A stretch of DNA of 64,000 bases from the NCBI GenBank assembly GCA_026184775.1, contig JANCYW010000008.1, forward strand, positions 186,001 through 250,000, read 5' to 3'. The notes beneath the pieces were generated by a model. It searched no databases and was not told the origin of the DNA. It saw nothing but the letters and a program-made list of their open reading frames with translations. Below, one piece after another: positions 1 through 8,463 of the stretch. The stretch comes from Cyanidium caldarium. Lineage: Eukaryota; Rhodophyta; Bangiophyceae; Cyanidiales; Cyanidiaceae. The position numbers were made by a program, and so were the translations under genes. Each line of letters starts with the position of its first letter. Positions within the stretch are counted from its first letter, which is position 1.

Positions 1-1
1 G

Positions 2-1111
2 CCGCCGCACCTGTGGGTGGCCACCGCCGAGTCGACGCTGCGGCGCATCGACTTGACGCCGCCGCCGCACAAGTTTCGCGTGAGCGGCCACATCGACGGT
101 CTGCCGTCGGTCACCGAGTACAAAGTGCTGCACAACAGGCGGCACGTGCTGACGGCCGACAGCAGCGGCCGAGTGCAGCTGTGGGATGTGTGTCGGGCCA
201 CCTGCCTGAAACAATTCGATGCCGGCCAGATGTTGGAGCAGGTGGCCGCGCAGCACGATTCCATGGTGTATGTGCCGTCGTGGTTCACGGTGGACACCCG
301 GTTGGGCAGTCTGGGCGTACGTCTCAGCAAGTCGTCGGTGAGCAACGCCGAGGTGTACGCGGTGGACGCCGACCTCGAGGCCCACAGCGACGAACAGAAA
401 GTGAACATCGGCGAGCACACGTTGCGCGGCCTGTTTCACTGGTGGCGCAAACAGTGGTTGAAACGACAACCGAACGCGGACGAGGAGGGCCGCCCATCGC
501 CAGACGCTGCTGGAGCGGCGGGCAGCACGCGGCCGTCCTCACCGCCGGCGCTTGCTGCTAACGCCGCCTCCAGTGAGACCGAACGTCGACCCAGCAACAC
601 CCTACCGCCGTATCTGATGCCCGGCGATATCCCGGTGGTGATCAACGAGGTCGGTCACGTGGAGCCGCTCATCCACAAATTGGCGCACCGCTTCGACGGC
701 TCGGATGCGGAGCTGGCGCTGCTACCCTCCTGGGTGGTGGATATCGTCGGCGACGGCAAGACCTTTGCGCGGGAGCAGCTCAAGGTATCGTTCTCGCTGG
801 AGCCGGAGGAGGGCACCGACATGCCACGACTGCGACAGAGCAAACTGTCGGCGTCGCGCATCTTACGCATCCGCAAAGCGCAGATGTACGTCTTCAACAA
901 GCTGCGCGAGCAGTCCGCGTCCGGCACCGGCGGCGGCGGCTTGCCGGATGCGGTGAACGTGCCTGAACCGGCCGATATCGAGATTGTGTGCGCCGGCCAG
1001 GCGCTGCCGGAGAACATGAACCTGGGCACGGTGCGCTGGTGGCTCTGGAGGGAGCCGCGCGATCTGGAGCTGTTTTATCGGCGCCGAAGACGCTCGTCCG
1101 CCGAACGATGA
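2..1111 (+). CDS. WDR48/UAF1-like WD-repeat protein, C-terminal part
   Basis: The frame is open from the window edge and ends with TGA; about 369 aa are visible, so the N-terminal WD40 propeller lies outside the window. The first residues (LWVATAEST) fit the last propeller blade of WDR48. They are followed by the family signature region: a YKVL..RRHVLTADSSG strand, a YVPSWFTVD motif near residue 95 and a VNIGEHTLRGL motif, which match the DUF3337/C-terminal region of WDR48. In other eukaryotes UAF1 binds and activates the deubiquitinases USP1, USP12 and USP46; no partner is visible here. A Ser/Ala/Pro-rich linker interrupts the C-terminal region. The gene converges on the reductase gene with 66 bp between stop codons. 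The family call is firm; the function is by homology only. Confidence 0.85.
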   Translation, partial: PPHLWVATAESTLRRIDLTPPPHKFRVSGHIDGLPSVTEYKVLHNRRHVLTADSSGRVQLWDVCRATCLKQFDAGQMLEQVAAQHDSMVYVPSWFTVDTRLGSLGVRLSKSSVSNAEVYAVDADLEAHSDEQKVNIGEHTLRGLFHWWRKQWLKRQPNADEEGRPSPDAAGAAGSTRPSSPPALAANAASSETERRPSNTLPPYLMPGDIPVVINEVGHVEPLIHKLAHRFDGSDAELALLPSWVVDIVGDGKTFAREQLKVSFSLEPEEGTDMPRLRQSKLSASRILRIRKAQMYVFNKLREQSASGTGGGGLPDAVNVPEPADIEIVCAGQALPENMNLGTVRWWLWREPRDLELFYRRRRRSSAER

Positions 1112-1177
1112 GACGCAGACTGCACGGGCATGCCGAGAAGCGCTTGACAAATTTGCTGCGCGGCCTTTCTATCCCGT

Positions 1178-2584
1178 TCACCGCGATGGCAGCTCGTACT
1201 GCTCCACGATGCGCTTGGCGTATTCGGGCACGTGCGCCTCCAGCTTGTGCGGATAGTTTCGCCGCACGTACAGGTAATTTCGCGTAAAGTGGCTGTCGAT
1301 AGAGAAGCGCGCGTACTCCAGTCCGCGCGGTCCAAACTGTTCGACAAGCACCGCCAACATCTTCGCCAGCCACATGGGCAACGTCAGCGCCGCATCGTAC
1401 GCCGGAATCGACTGCTGCACCGCCTGCCGTCGGTCACCGCGCGACATGACCGGCTGCTCCTCCAGTACGCCCATCGAGCGCAACAGCTGCAGCATTTCCA
1501 GCCCGGCATCGTTGCGCGCCATCACCCACTGCCAGTGGAGCGGCGCGCCCATGTAGCCTACCACCAGATCGGCCAGCGAGTTGACGTAATCGAAACAGGA
1601 CAGGCAAGAGGGCGCGAACACGTCCTTGAGCAGGTTGGTCTTCAGTCCGAAGAACGGCACCGTCTCCTCCCAGGTGTTGCCCGGCCCGCCCACCACGGAG
1701 TCGTCGTGTTTCAAGTGGACGCGAAAGTCCTGCATAAACTCGTAGTACACCACAGTGTGTGGCGACGCCGAAGTGGTCTCTAGAAACCGTTGCAGGCCGG
1801 CCCGGGTCACATTGTCCACGCATGGCGTGCCCAACACGTACAGTCTCTCCAGGCCGATCTTGTCCTGCACCGAACGGAGCGCCTCCACCTGACACCCGAC
1901 GCCGATAAACAGCAGCCGCCGGATGCCGCTGCGCTCCACCGCATCCAACACCGAAAGATTCGGCGACAGCGTCGGCTTGTTGACCCGCGCCGCCAGCACC
2001 TCGGCTGGCGTGCGCGCAATCACCGGCCGCGGCTCGAAGCGGTCGCGCTCGCTGTTCTGCACGCACACCACCGCCTCCACCATGCCGCGCTGCAGCATCT
2101 CGCACGCCACCGTGGACACGATGCCCGTCCACTGCGCACCCGCAATCGGTTCCTTGCGTCGCGCCGCCACCATCTCCTTGAACACCCCGAAATACAGCTC
2201 GTCCTCCACGTCCATATCCCGCCGCCGCCCGTGCACACGCTCCTCCAGCTCGTCGATGTGCTGGTGCAGGAACGCGCACGACTCCCTCACGTAGGTGATG
2301 TAGCGCGTATCGCACAGCCCGCAGTGCGAGCACAGCTTCTTCGCCGGGTACACTTTGTTATCGTAGTCGCCGCCCAGCCCGCCCCAGTTGCTCATCCGCC
2401 GGTGTCGCGGCTCCTCCGCAGCACCGGCCGACGCCGTCAGCGACGCGCACACTCGCCCTTGTACCCGACAGCGCCCGAGACGCCAGTTTCGGTCGCCAAG
2501 GCGCGCGTGCCGGGTGCCCCTGCCTCGTCCCGCTGGCGCCAGACCAAACGCACAACCGCCGGACTGCGTTGCCGGTCGGAGCAT
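1178..2584 (-). CDS. BciB/HCAR-type chlorophyll reductase (FrhB family), plastid
   Basis: This 468-aa protein belongs to the coenzyme F420 hydrogenase beta-subunit (FrhB) family, which holds ferredoxin-dependent 8-vinyl reductase (BciB, slr1923 type) and plant 7-hydroxymethyl chlorophyll a reductase (HCAR). A CSHCGLC cluster (Cys85, 88, 91) and a later CLSC pair are suited to bind iron-sulfur clusters; flavin use is known for the family. The first ~63 residues are rich in Arg, Ala and Ser, with an early AFGLAP segment resembling a red-algal plastid transit peptide; the conserved part starts near Met64. HCAR arose from the vinyl-reductase lineage, so in an alga lacking chlorophyll b the likely substrate is the 8-vinyl group of a divinyl (proto)chlorophyllide. 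That choice of substrate is inference. The ATG at 2584 is the first in frame. Confidence 0.88.
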   Translation of the reverse strand: MLRPATQSGGCAFGLAPAGRGRGTRHARLGDRNWRLGRCRVQGRVCASLTASAGAAEEPRHRRMSNWGGLGGDYDNKVYPAKKLCSHCGLCDTRYITYVRESCAFLHQHIDELEERVHGRRRDMDVEDELYFGVFKEMVAARRKEPIAGAQWTGIVSTVACEMLQRGMVEAVVCVQNSERDRFEPRPVIARTPAEVLAARVNKPTLSPNLSVLDAVERSGIRRLLFIGVGCQVEALRSVQDKIGLERLYVLGTPCVDNVTRAGLQRFLETTSASPHTVVYYEFMQDFRVHLKHDDSVVGGPGNTWEETVPFFGLKTNLLKDVFAPSCLSCFDYVNSLADLVVGYMGAPLHWQWVMARNDAGLEMLQLLRSMGVLEEQPVMSRGDRRQAVQQSIPAYDAALTLPMWLAKMLAVLVEQFGPRGLEYARFSIDSHFTRNYLYVRRNYPHKLEAHVPEYAKRIVEQYELPSR

Positions 2585-3038
2585 GGAACGTTATCGGGGT
2601 GCACGCAGCGGGCACCTTGGATAGCACCTCGTGCACAGAGGTGTTGCTGCGCTCCACGCAAACAGGGTGTGATCCGGGGTGTGCGCAGCGGGCACTTTGG
2701 AGGGCACCTCGTGCACAGAGGTGTTGCTGCGCTCCACGCGAACAGGGTGTGAGCCCGTCGGCACCGGATCACCGCGCAGCAGCGCCGCACGCGATGCGTT
2801 CGGGACGGCGGGCGGGGGGGGGGGGGGCGATGCGCACACCGTGACAAGGGGAGCACTCCAACGGGTCACGGTCGGTGAAGAGACCGAGTATATGCAACAA
2901 AAGGCAACTCGAGGAGACACTTGTTGTACAGCGTTAGGTCTGCGCAAAACCATTCCGTATCCCTAAAAGGGAGGCCGGCCGGTCGGCTTCGAGCGATATA
3001 TCCACAACGACTCCGGCTCACGCCCCGCAGTTCTCCGT
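2585..3038. other. Intergenic region with tandem repeat and G-tract
   Basis: This 454-bp stretch separates the reductase start from the stop of the next minus-strand gene. It holds the 80-bp tandem repeat and an uninterrupted run of 14 G at 2814-2827. No conserved coding frame was recognised; short open frames here read the repeat itself. It most likely contains the promoter of the reductase gene. Confidence 0.6.
2595..2752. repeat. 80-bp tandem repeat, two copies
   Basis: Copy 1 (2595-2672) and copy 2 (2675-2752) are nearly identical and are offset by exactly 80 bp. They differ at only a handful of positions and share a perfect core that runs from GCACCTCGTGCACAG to GCTCCACGC. The repeat lies just upstream of the reductase start codon at 2584, so on the minus strand it sits in that gene's 5' leader or promoter. 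Each copy contains a GTGCAC palindrome. Confidence 0.9.
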
Positions 3039-4352
3039 TCAAGACAGCTGGTGTCGTCGGAACGGACGCCGCCAATCGGTGCCGTCGCTCACGGCCAGGC
3101 CGATGCAGCTGCGGCTGGTGAGTGTGGGATCTGCCGGCGTCTTTTCGAAGCCCACATAGTAGAGGCGCACTGTCAGATCGTCCATGATGACGGCGCAGGG
3201 CGTGCCTACGGAGCCCGCGTCCCAGTGATGCGGGTCGGCGGCCGGCGCCAGCACCGGCTGGCCATCTGAGCGCATCGAGCGCCAAACGAATCCGTCCTCG
3301 GACGCGTACAGGCCGATGCTGTGGCGGCCGCGGCTGTCGACGCCCTCAGCAAACATCACCAGCTGCGGCGCCATGCCGTCCAGCCACTGGGCCACATGTT
3401 CGCGCTGCGCCTCGTCCAGGACGATCACGCTGCGGGTGCCGACGCCGCGCTCGTCAAACGCGCCCGAACCGGCCGCGCTGCCGCTGAGGACCGGCTCGGG
3501 CGGCGACCGTCTGTGCCACCGCAGGCCATCCGCGGAGAGCGCCACACCCACCGCGAAGCGCGAGGTGCGCAAATCCAACGCGTGATAATACAGCAGATAC
3601 ATCCCGTCCGATGGCCGTTGCACCACCGCGGGCCAACCGCAGTAGAGCGCGTCAAAGGCGCCGGCGCCGCCGACATCCAGCACCGCGCCATTGGGACACG
3701 CGCCCTCCAGGCGACTCCAATGCAAACCGTCCTTGCTGACAGCAACGCCCACGCGCATGCGCAGTCCGCGCACGGTGCGAGCGTCGCCGCTGCCACCCAT
3801 CGCCGGCAGCGACACCGCCTCGGCATCGCCCCCAAAGTAGTACATGAAGTAGGCACCGCAGGCGCCGCGCACCTTGGTCGACGACAGCCACTGCACATCG
3901 CCCACACCGACGTGCTGACTGTCAAAACACCACCAGTTCTCCAAGTTTGGCGCCAGCACTGCGCCGCCGCGTTCCATGCCGCGCACCCGCCGCCACACCA
4001 GCCCGTCGTCGGACTCGGCCACGCCCACCGATCCCGTCGGCAACGGACACACGCGTTGGTCGTGAAAGTCCACCGAACGGCCATAATAGTACATACGCCA
4101 GGCACGCTCGCCACGCACTTCATCCGTATGCACTCGCCGCACCACCGGACCTCCAAAGCGCAGCGAGTCGAAAGGCAACACCCGCGGCTTGTCGGCGTCC
4201 GGCTGCGATGCCCAGTGCGGGTCGTGCACCGGAATCGGCTCCCGCTCAGCCTCGTTCAGCGGCGGCAACACCATCCCCGCACCGTGCAGCGGTGTATCCA
4301 GTGTCCGCGGCGTCGGCGCAGTGGTAGACGAAGAGGGTTCTCCTGTGGCCAT
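3039..4352 (-). CDS. GH43/GH32-like five-bladed beta-propeller protein
   Basis: The protein is 437 aa if it starts at the ATG at 4352; the frame stays open upstream to 5378 without a convincing earlier start and would then run antisense into the AGM1 gene. It shows repeated blade motifs of the form (V/I)GVA.S.DGL.W.R about every 60-80 residues (GVAESDDGLVWRR, GVAVSKDGLHWSR, GVALSADGLRWHR, GLYASEDGFVWRS, GLAVSDG.DW). Such repeats are typical of the arabinanase/levansucrase/invertase fold. YYYG, YFMYYFGG and YLLYYHA strands precede the blades. Substrate cannot be told, and I could not place the three catalytic acids with confidence. No signal peptide is evident. It is divergent from AGM1 across 381 bp. 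Confidence 0.7.
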   Translation of the reverse strand: MATGEPSSSTTAPTPRTLDTPLHGAGMVLPPLNEAEREPIPVHDPHWASQPDADKPRVLPFDSLRFGGPVVRRVHTDEVRGERAWRMYYYGRSVDFHDQRVCPLPTGSVGVAESDDGLVWRRVRGMERGGAVLAPNLENWWCFDSQHVGVGDVQWLSSTKVRGACGAYFMYYFGGDAEAVSLPAMGGSGDARTVRGLRMRVGVAVSKDGLHWSRLEGACPNGAVLDVGGAGAFDALYCGWPAVVQRPSDGMYLLYYHALDLRTSRFAVGVALSADGLRWHRRSPPEPVLSGSAAGSGAFDERGVGTRSVIVLDEAQREHVAQWLDGMAPQLVMFAEGVDSRGRHSIGLYASEDGFVWRSMRSDGQPVLAPAADPHHWDAGSVGTPCAVIMDDLTVRLYYVGFEKTPADPTLTSRSCIGLAVSDGTDWRRPFRRHQLS

Positions 4353-4733
4353 CGCCCGGAATTCGGGAAACGGAGACGTCGCGCGTCTCGATGCCGACCG
4401 ACCCCTCTGACGCGGTCGCTGACGCGTTATGGAAAGGCGGTACAAGCAACACTGTCCACCGACAGTATCTCTCCCTATAGCCAACCTCCATCCGGTGCTA
4501 GGAATGAATTCCAGCAGTTTCCACGGTTGGCGTTCGCCCATGGACCCGCGTCCTCGCAACGCGGCAGCGGTCGTCGGTCTGTGACGAAACGTTGCGCGCA
4601 CGCACACGCCAGATCGATTCCATCGCGCTGCGGTCTGCCGGCTGGCAGAGGGCGAGCGGGTATACCTCGGCAGGAGGGTGAGGAAGGGAGGAAGGAAGGA
4701 TCGGGCAGAGTCTATGAACCGACAAAACTGATT
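4353..4733. promoter_or_regulatory. Divergent spacer, GH-like protein / AGM1
   Basis: This 381-bp region lies between two start codons on opposite strands. A purine-rich tract (about 4668-4710, AGGAGGGTGAGGAAGG and similar) lies just upstream of the AGM1 ATG and probably belongs to its leader. No further motif could be assigned. Confidence 0.4.
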
Positions 4734-6623
4734 ATGCCATTGACGCAAGTGCCGCCGGTGGCGATCGGTGGTTTGGTGTATGGCACGGCGGGTTTTCGGG
4801 GAAACGCGGAGGATGGGCGGTTGGACGGCGTGGCGTACCGCTGTGGGGTCATAGCGGCGTTGCGAGCGCTGAGCGAGCGCGGACGTCTGGGGACGGTGGA
4901 GCCGGAAAAGAGGCAAGCGGGACAAGTGTGGGCGATCGTCGGCGTGATGGTGACGGCGTCGCACAACCCGAGTTGCGATAACGGTTTCAAGATCGTCGAC
5001 TGCGACGGCGGCATGCTGGAGCGGCGCTGGGAGCAGTACGCGGTCGATTTGGTCACGCGCGGGCACCGTGCCGAAGATATCGGGCGACAATTGCAGCACA
5101 TAGCCGGTGTCGAGCAGATTTCTTCGACGGTTATCGTGAATGCACGGGGCACTGCAGTACTCATCGGGCAGGACACGCGGACGACCAGCCCATCGCTGGC
5201 TCGATGGATCCACCGAGGCGCCGCCGCCGCCGCCGAGTACCTCTGTCGGGACGAGGGTGGTGTTGGACGCCCTTCTGCCAGCTCGCTGCAGGTCGTGGAT
5301 GTTGGGGTATGCAGCACGCCGGCACTGCATTACGCGGTGTGGCGCATGCAGCGAGAAACATGGCGGCCGTCTTCGCAAGCGCTCGATGCCGCCGAGCGGG
5401 TGCTGTCAGAGTACGAGGAGCGACTCGTCGCGGCGTTCGTGCAAGCGACCGCGTCTTCTCCTGCTGCCGGCGACGCGGCATCCGCGCGCACCACCATGGT
5501 GGTGGATTGTGCGAATGGCGCCGGCGCTCCGCTGCTGCAACGTCTCTGTGAGCGTCTGCCACCCGCATGTCCCTACCGCTTCGTGCTGGTCAACACTGCG
5601 GTCGGCGATGCGGATCACCTCAATGAGCGCTGCGGCGCCGACTACGTGCAACGGAATCGGCAGGCGCCCGCCGTCTGGGATTCTCCATTAGCGCGGTCTC
5701 CACCAGAGTGCGCTGGCAGCCTCGACGGCGATGCCGACCGCTTGGTGTGCTTCTTTCATCCCACGCCCAATGCTCTGTGCCTACTGGACGGTGACCACAT
5801 GGTGGCGCTGCTGGTGGACTTTGTGGTCGGCGCGCTGCTGCACGCATCTGATGATGACGGCGGGGAGACGGTTGCCAACCGTCCGGAAGGGAGGCGTCCG
5901 TGGCGCGTGGGCGTCGCGCTCACCGCCTATTCCAATGCTGCGTGCGTGGCTTTCTTGCATCGGCTGCGAAAGAGCTGCGAGGTGCAGCAGCAAACGCGCG
6001 TCCCCAACGTGTCCCTCGACATTGTCTTTGCGGAGACCGGCGTGAAGCATCTGGAGCGCCAGGCTCGCGAATATGACATCGGCATCTACTTTGAACCCAA
6101 CGGCCACGGCACGGTGCTCTGGCCGTGCCTGAACACCTCGCCACCGGCCACGCAACGACATCTGCCAGCCGCACTGCAACTGCTGGCGCGCCTGGCCAAC
6201 CCGGCAATCGGCGATGGCGTCGCCAATCTGCTCCTGCTGCTGGCGGTGTTGCATGCTCGGCAATGGAGCTTGGCGATGTGGCATGACGCCCTATTCACTC
6301 CACTGCCCGCCGTGCATCGCACTGTGCGCGTGCCGGATCGCCACCTGATCGTCACCCGCGGCGCCCACTACGAGCTGCTCCAGCCAGAGGCCTTGCGCGA
6401 CTCGGTGAATCAGCTGGTGCAAGCGGTAAGCGCAGCACCTCCCATCGAACCCCATCACCCCGCCGACGCCGCAACACCGGCGCCTCGCGTACTCATTCGC
6501 CCCAGCGGCACCGAGGACATTGTGCGCATCTACGTCGAGGCTTCTCCGAAACCACTGGCGGAGCAACTCGCCGCGGACGTCGAAGATGCGGTGATCCGCA
6601 TCCTGCACCCATCGATGCCGTGA
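4734..6623 (+). CDS. AGM1: Phosphoacetylglucosamine mutase
   Basis: The 629-aa protein interconverts GlcNAc-6-phosphate and GlcNAc-1-phosphate on the cytosolic route to UDP-GlcNAc, which feeds N-glycans and GPI anchors. All four alpha-D-phosphohexomutase sites are visible: the phosphoserine loop TASHNP (Ser76), the metal loop DGDADR, the sugar loop FEPNGHGT and the phosphate loop RPSGTED close to the C-terminus. The DGDADR and NGHGT forms are those of AGM1/PGM3 rather than of general phosphoglucomutases. The N-terminal GTAGFRG motif fits the family start, and the ATG at 4734 is the only one in frame near it. The frame is open upstream but antisense to the neighbouring gene, so it is not used. 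Length is slightly above the usual 540-560 aa because of acidic and Ala-rich loops. Confidence 0.95.
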   Translation: MPLTQVPPVAIGGLVYGTAGFRGNAEDGRLDGVAYRCGVIAALRALSERGRLGTVEPEKRQAGQVWAIVGVMVTASHNPSCDNGFKIVDCDGGMLERRWEQYAVDLVTRGHRAEDIGRQLQHIAGVEQISSTVIVNARGTAVLIGQDTRTTSPSLARWIHRGAAAAAEYLCRDEGGVGRPSASSLQVVDVGVCSTPALHYAVWRMQRETWRPSSQALDAAERVLSEYEERLVAAFVQATASSPAAGDAASARTTMVVDCANGAGAPLLQRLCERLPPACPYRFVLVNTAVGDADHLNERCGADYVQRNRQAPAVWDSPLARSPPECAGSLDGDADRLVCFFHPTPNALCLLDGDHMVALLVDFVVGALLHASDDDGGETVANRPEGRRPWRVGVALTAYSNAACVAFLHRLRKSCEVQQQTRVPNVSLDIVFAETGVKHLERQAREYDIGIYFEPNGHGTVLWPCLNTSPPATQRHLPAALQLLARLANPAIGDGVANLLLLLAVLHARQWSLAMWHDALFTPLPAVHRTVRVPDRHLIVTRGAHYELLQPEALRDSVNQLVQAVSAAPPIEPHHPADAATPAPRVLIRPSGTEDIVRIYVEASPKPLAEQLAADVEDAVIRILHPSMP

Positions 6624-6884
6624 GTGCGAAAGTGCGGCTGTGGTGTTGCACTCGGTCGGCAAACCGGCTGATCGGTGCATGCGTGTCGCCGTTGCGATCT
6701 CGAGACCGATTCGGTGTGTGTGCACCGCGCGCAACCCAAATCGGAAATGGCGCGATCGCCATCGACGCGTCGCCCCTTTCCGATTTTTGAAAGCGCGGGT
6801 GCGCCGCGGCGGCGCTCGGCCGCGGCGGCAGCGGGAGGGACACTCGCGCGGGAATGGAGTAGGCAGGCAGGGGAAGGAAGCAAT

Positions 6885-8381
6885 ATGCACCGAAGCGCTT
6901 TTTGGCCGATATCTTCGCGGCGCGATCACTCGACATGGGGCGAGTCGGCTACTCGGTCGGGTGACGGGGGCATGGTAGCGACCGGTTCGCCTCTTGGTCG
7001 GCCGTCGATCGCAGGCAGGTCAACGGCGTGTGTGGAACCGACAACTTCAGTATGGGCCAGGGCGCGCCTCGCTGTAGCCCGGAAGCACTGCCTCCAGACG
7101 ACAAAGATTCACGGCGGCTGGGGCGACGAGGCTGCCGGACCGCTGCCGACGCGGCTGTCTGAACTCGCCGCCTGGCCTGGCCAACCGAACGCCGATTCCG
7201 CAGTGTCGCAAGCGTCGGGCCGCCCCTCCGAGTGTGCGTCCAGCACTTGCAGCATCGATGCGGGCTTATCCGCCGGCACGCTGCCGTGGGTGTTCCAGCT
7301 GATCGACAAAGTGGGCGAGGGCACCTTCAGCGTGGTGTTTCGGGCGTCGTTGCTGCCCGGCTTGGGTCCGGCGCCCGAGTATGCCATCAAACGACTGCAT
7401 CGCACGAACAGCGAGGAGCGCATCCACAACGAGATACACTTTTTCATGGCGCTGCACGGCCTGCCGCGCATGCCCCGACTGGAAGGCGTGTTTCGCTACG
7501 GCGACGAGGTCCTCATTGTGACGCTGTATCACGCGCAGGAGAGTTTCCGGCATCTGCTCCCGCAGATGACCGTATCGGACATGCGCCGCTACCTCCGCTG
7601 TCTACTCGAGGCGCTGGTGGTGTTGCATGAGCGCGGCGTGATGCATCGCGACATCAAACCGAGCAATTTTTTATTCCACCGCGACGCCGTAGAGCACGCG
7701 GTGCTGGTGGATTTCGGACTGGCGCAGCGCGTGCCCGCAGGCGTGGCAGCTCGACAGGCGGTGACGCATCCTAGCACAGCCACGCGCTCTTCAGCCGCTG
7801 CACCGAGAAAAGCGACCCGCAAACGGACGTTGGACCCGGACGCCGCCCCCAGCGCAGCAGCGGCATCTGCCAGCCGGCTCGGCGGCGACAGCAAACGCCG
7901 TGCATCGGGTCGCCGGGCCCGCGCCGTGCCGATGAATGCACCGCGCGCGGGCACTCGCGGCTTTCGCGCCCCCGAGGTGCTCTTTCGCTCTCACCGGCAA
8001 GACACCAAGATCGATGTGTGGAGCGCTGGCGTCATTTTCCTGTCGATCCTCTCCTGTCGGTATCCGTTCTTCCAGGCCGAGGATGACCGCGACGCCATCG
8101 CCGAGCTGGCGCAGCTGTTCGGCACCGCGGCGATGGAGCGCGCCGCCCGCGCTTGCGGCCGCGAAGTGCTCTTCCCGTACCGCTGCGAACCGGCCGATCT
8201 GCGTCCAATGTGTGAGCGCTACCGCGCCCGTCACGCCCATCTGACCACCGCTGCCGCCGAACTGCCCGCAGCAGCGTTCGACCTGGTGCGCGCCCTGTTG
8301 GCGCCGAGCTGCCAAGAGCGCCTCACCGCTCGAGAGGCATTGACACACCCATTCTTCGACGAGGAGAACGCACACCCCTGA
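6885..8381 (+). CDS. CDC7: CDC7-type protein kinase
   Basis: A Ser/Thr kinase of the CDC7/Hsk1 family, which phosphorylates MCM proteins to fire replication origins. Visible elements are the Gly-rich loop KVGEGTFS, the AIKR lysine, the catalytic loop HRDIKPSN, the DFG motif (VDFGLAQR) and GTRGFRAPEVL, which is characteristic of CDC7. About 70 low-complexity Ala/Arg/Ser residues separate DFG from APE, matching the kinase insert II expected in CDC7, where the Dbf4 partner docks. From the ATG at 6885 the protein is 498 aa; in-frame ATGs at 6747 (544 aa) and 6972 (469 aa) are equally possible because the first ~130 residues are not conserved. It lies downstream of AGM1 on the same strand and converges on the DNA polymerase gene with 82 bp between. 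Confidence 0.87.
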   Translation: MHRSAFWPISSRRDHSTWGESATRSGDGGMVATGSPLGRPSIAGRSTACVEPTTSVWARARLAVARKHCLQTTKIHGGWGDEAAGPLPTRLSELAAWPGQPNADSAVSQASGRPSECASSTCSIDAGLSAGTLPWVFQLIDKVGEGTFSVVFRASLLPGLGPAPEYAIKRLHRTNSEERIHNEIHFFMALHGLPRMPRLEGVFRYGDEVLIVTLYHAQESFRHLLPQMTVSDMRRYLRCLLEALVVLHERGVMHRDIKPSNFLFHRDAVEHAVLVDFGLAQRVPAGVAARQAVTHPSTATRSSAAAPRKATRKRTLDPDAAPSAAAASASRLGGDSKRRASGRRARAVPMNAPRAGTRGFRAPEVLFRSHRQDTKIDVWSAGVIFLSILSCRYPFFQAEDDRDAIAELAQLFGTAAMERAARACGREVLFPYRCEPADLRPMCERYRARHAHLTTAAAELPAAAFDLVRALLAPSCQERLTAREALTHPFFDEENAHP

Positions 8382-8463
8382 GGGCGTCGCTGCGGACGTG
8401 TCTTCGCGACGGTGCCGAACCTCGCCATCGGCGTTGCGGCAGCTCGCCCATCGTCCCACACGC

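Noticed and set aside
3321-4733. Long open frame upstream of AGM1 that would add about 470 residues
   Set aside because: It is antisense to the conserved beta-propeller protein and lacks any conserved domain; AGM1 has a clean start at 4734.
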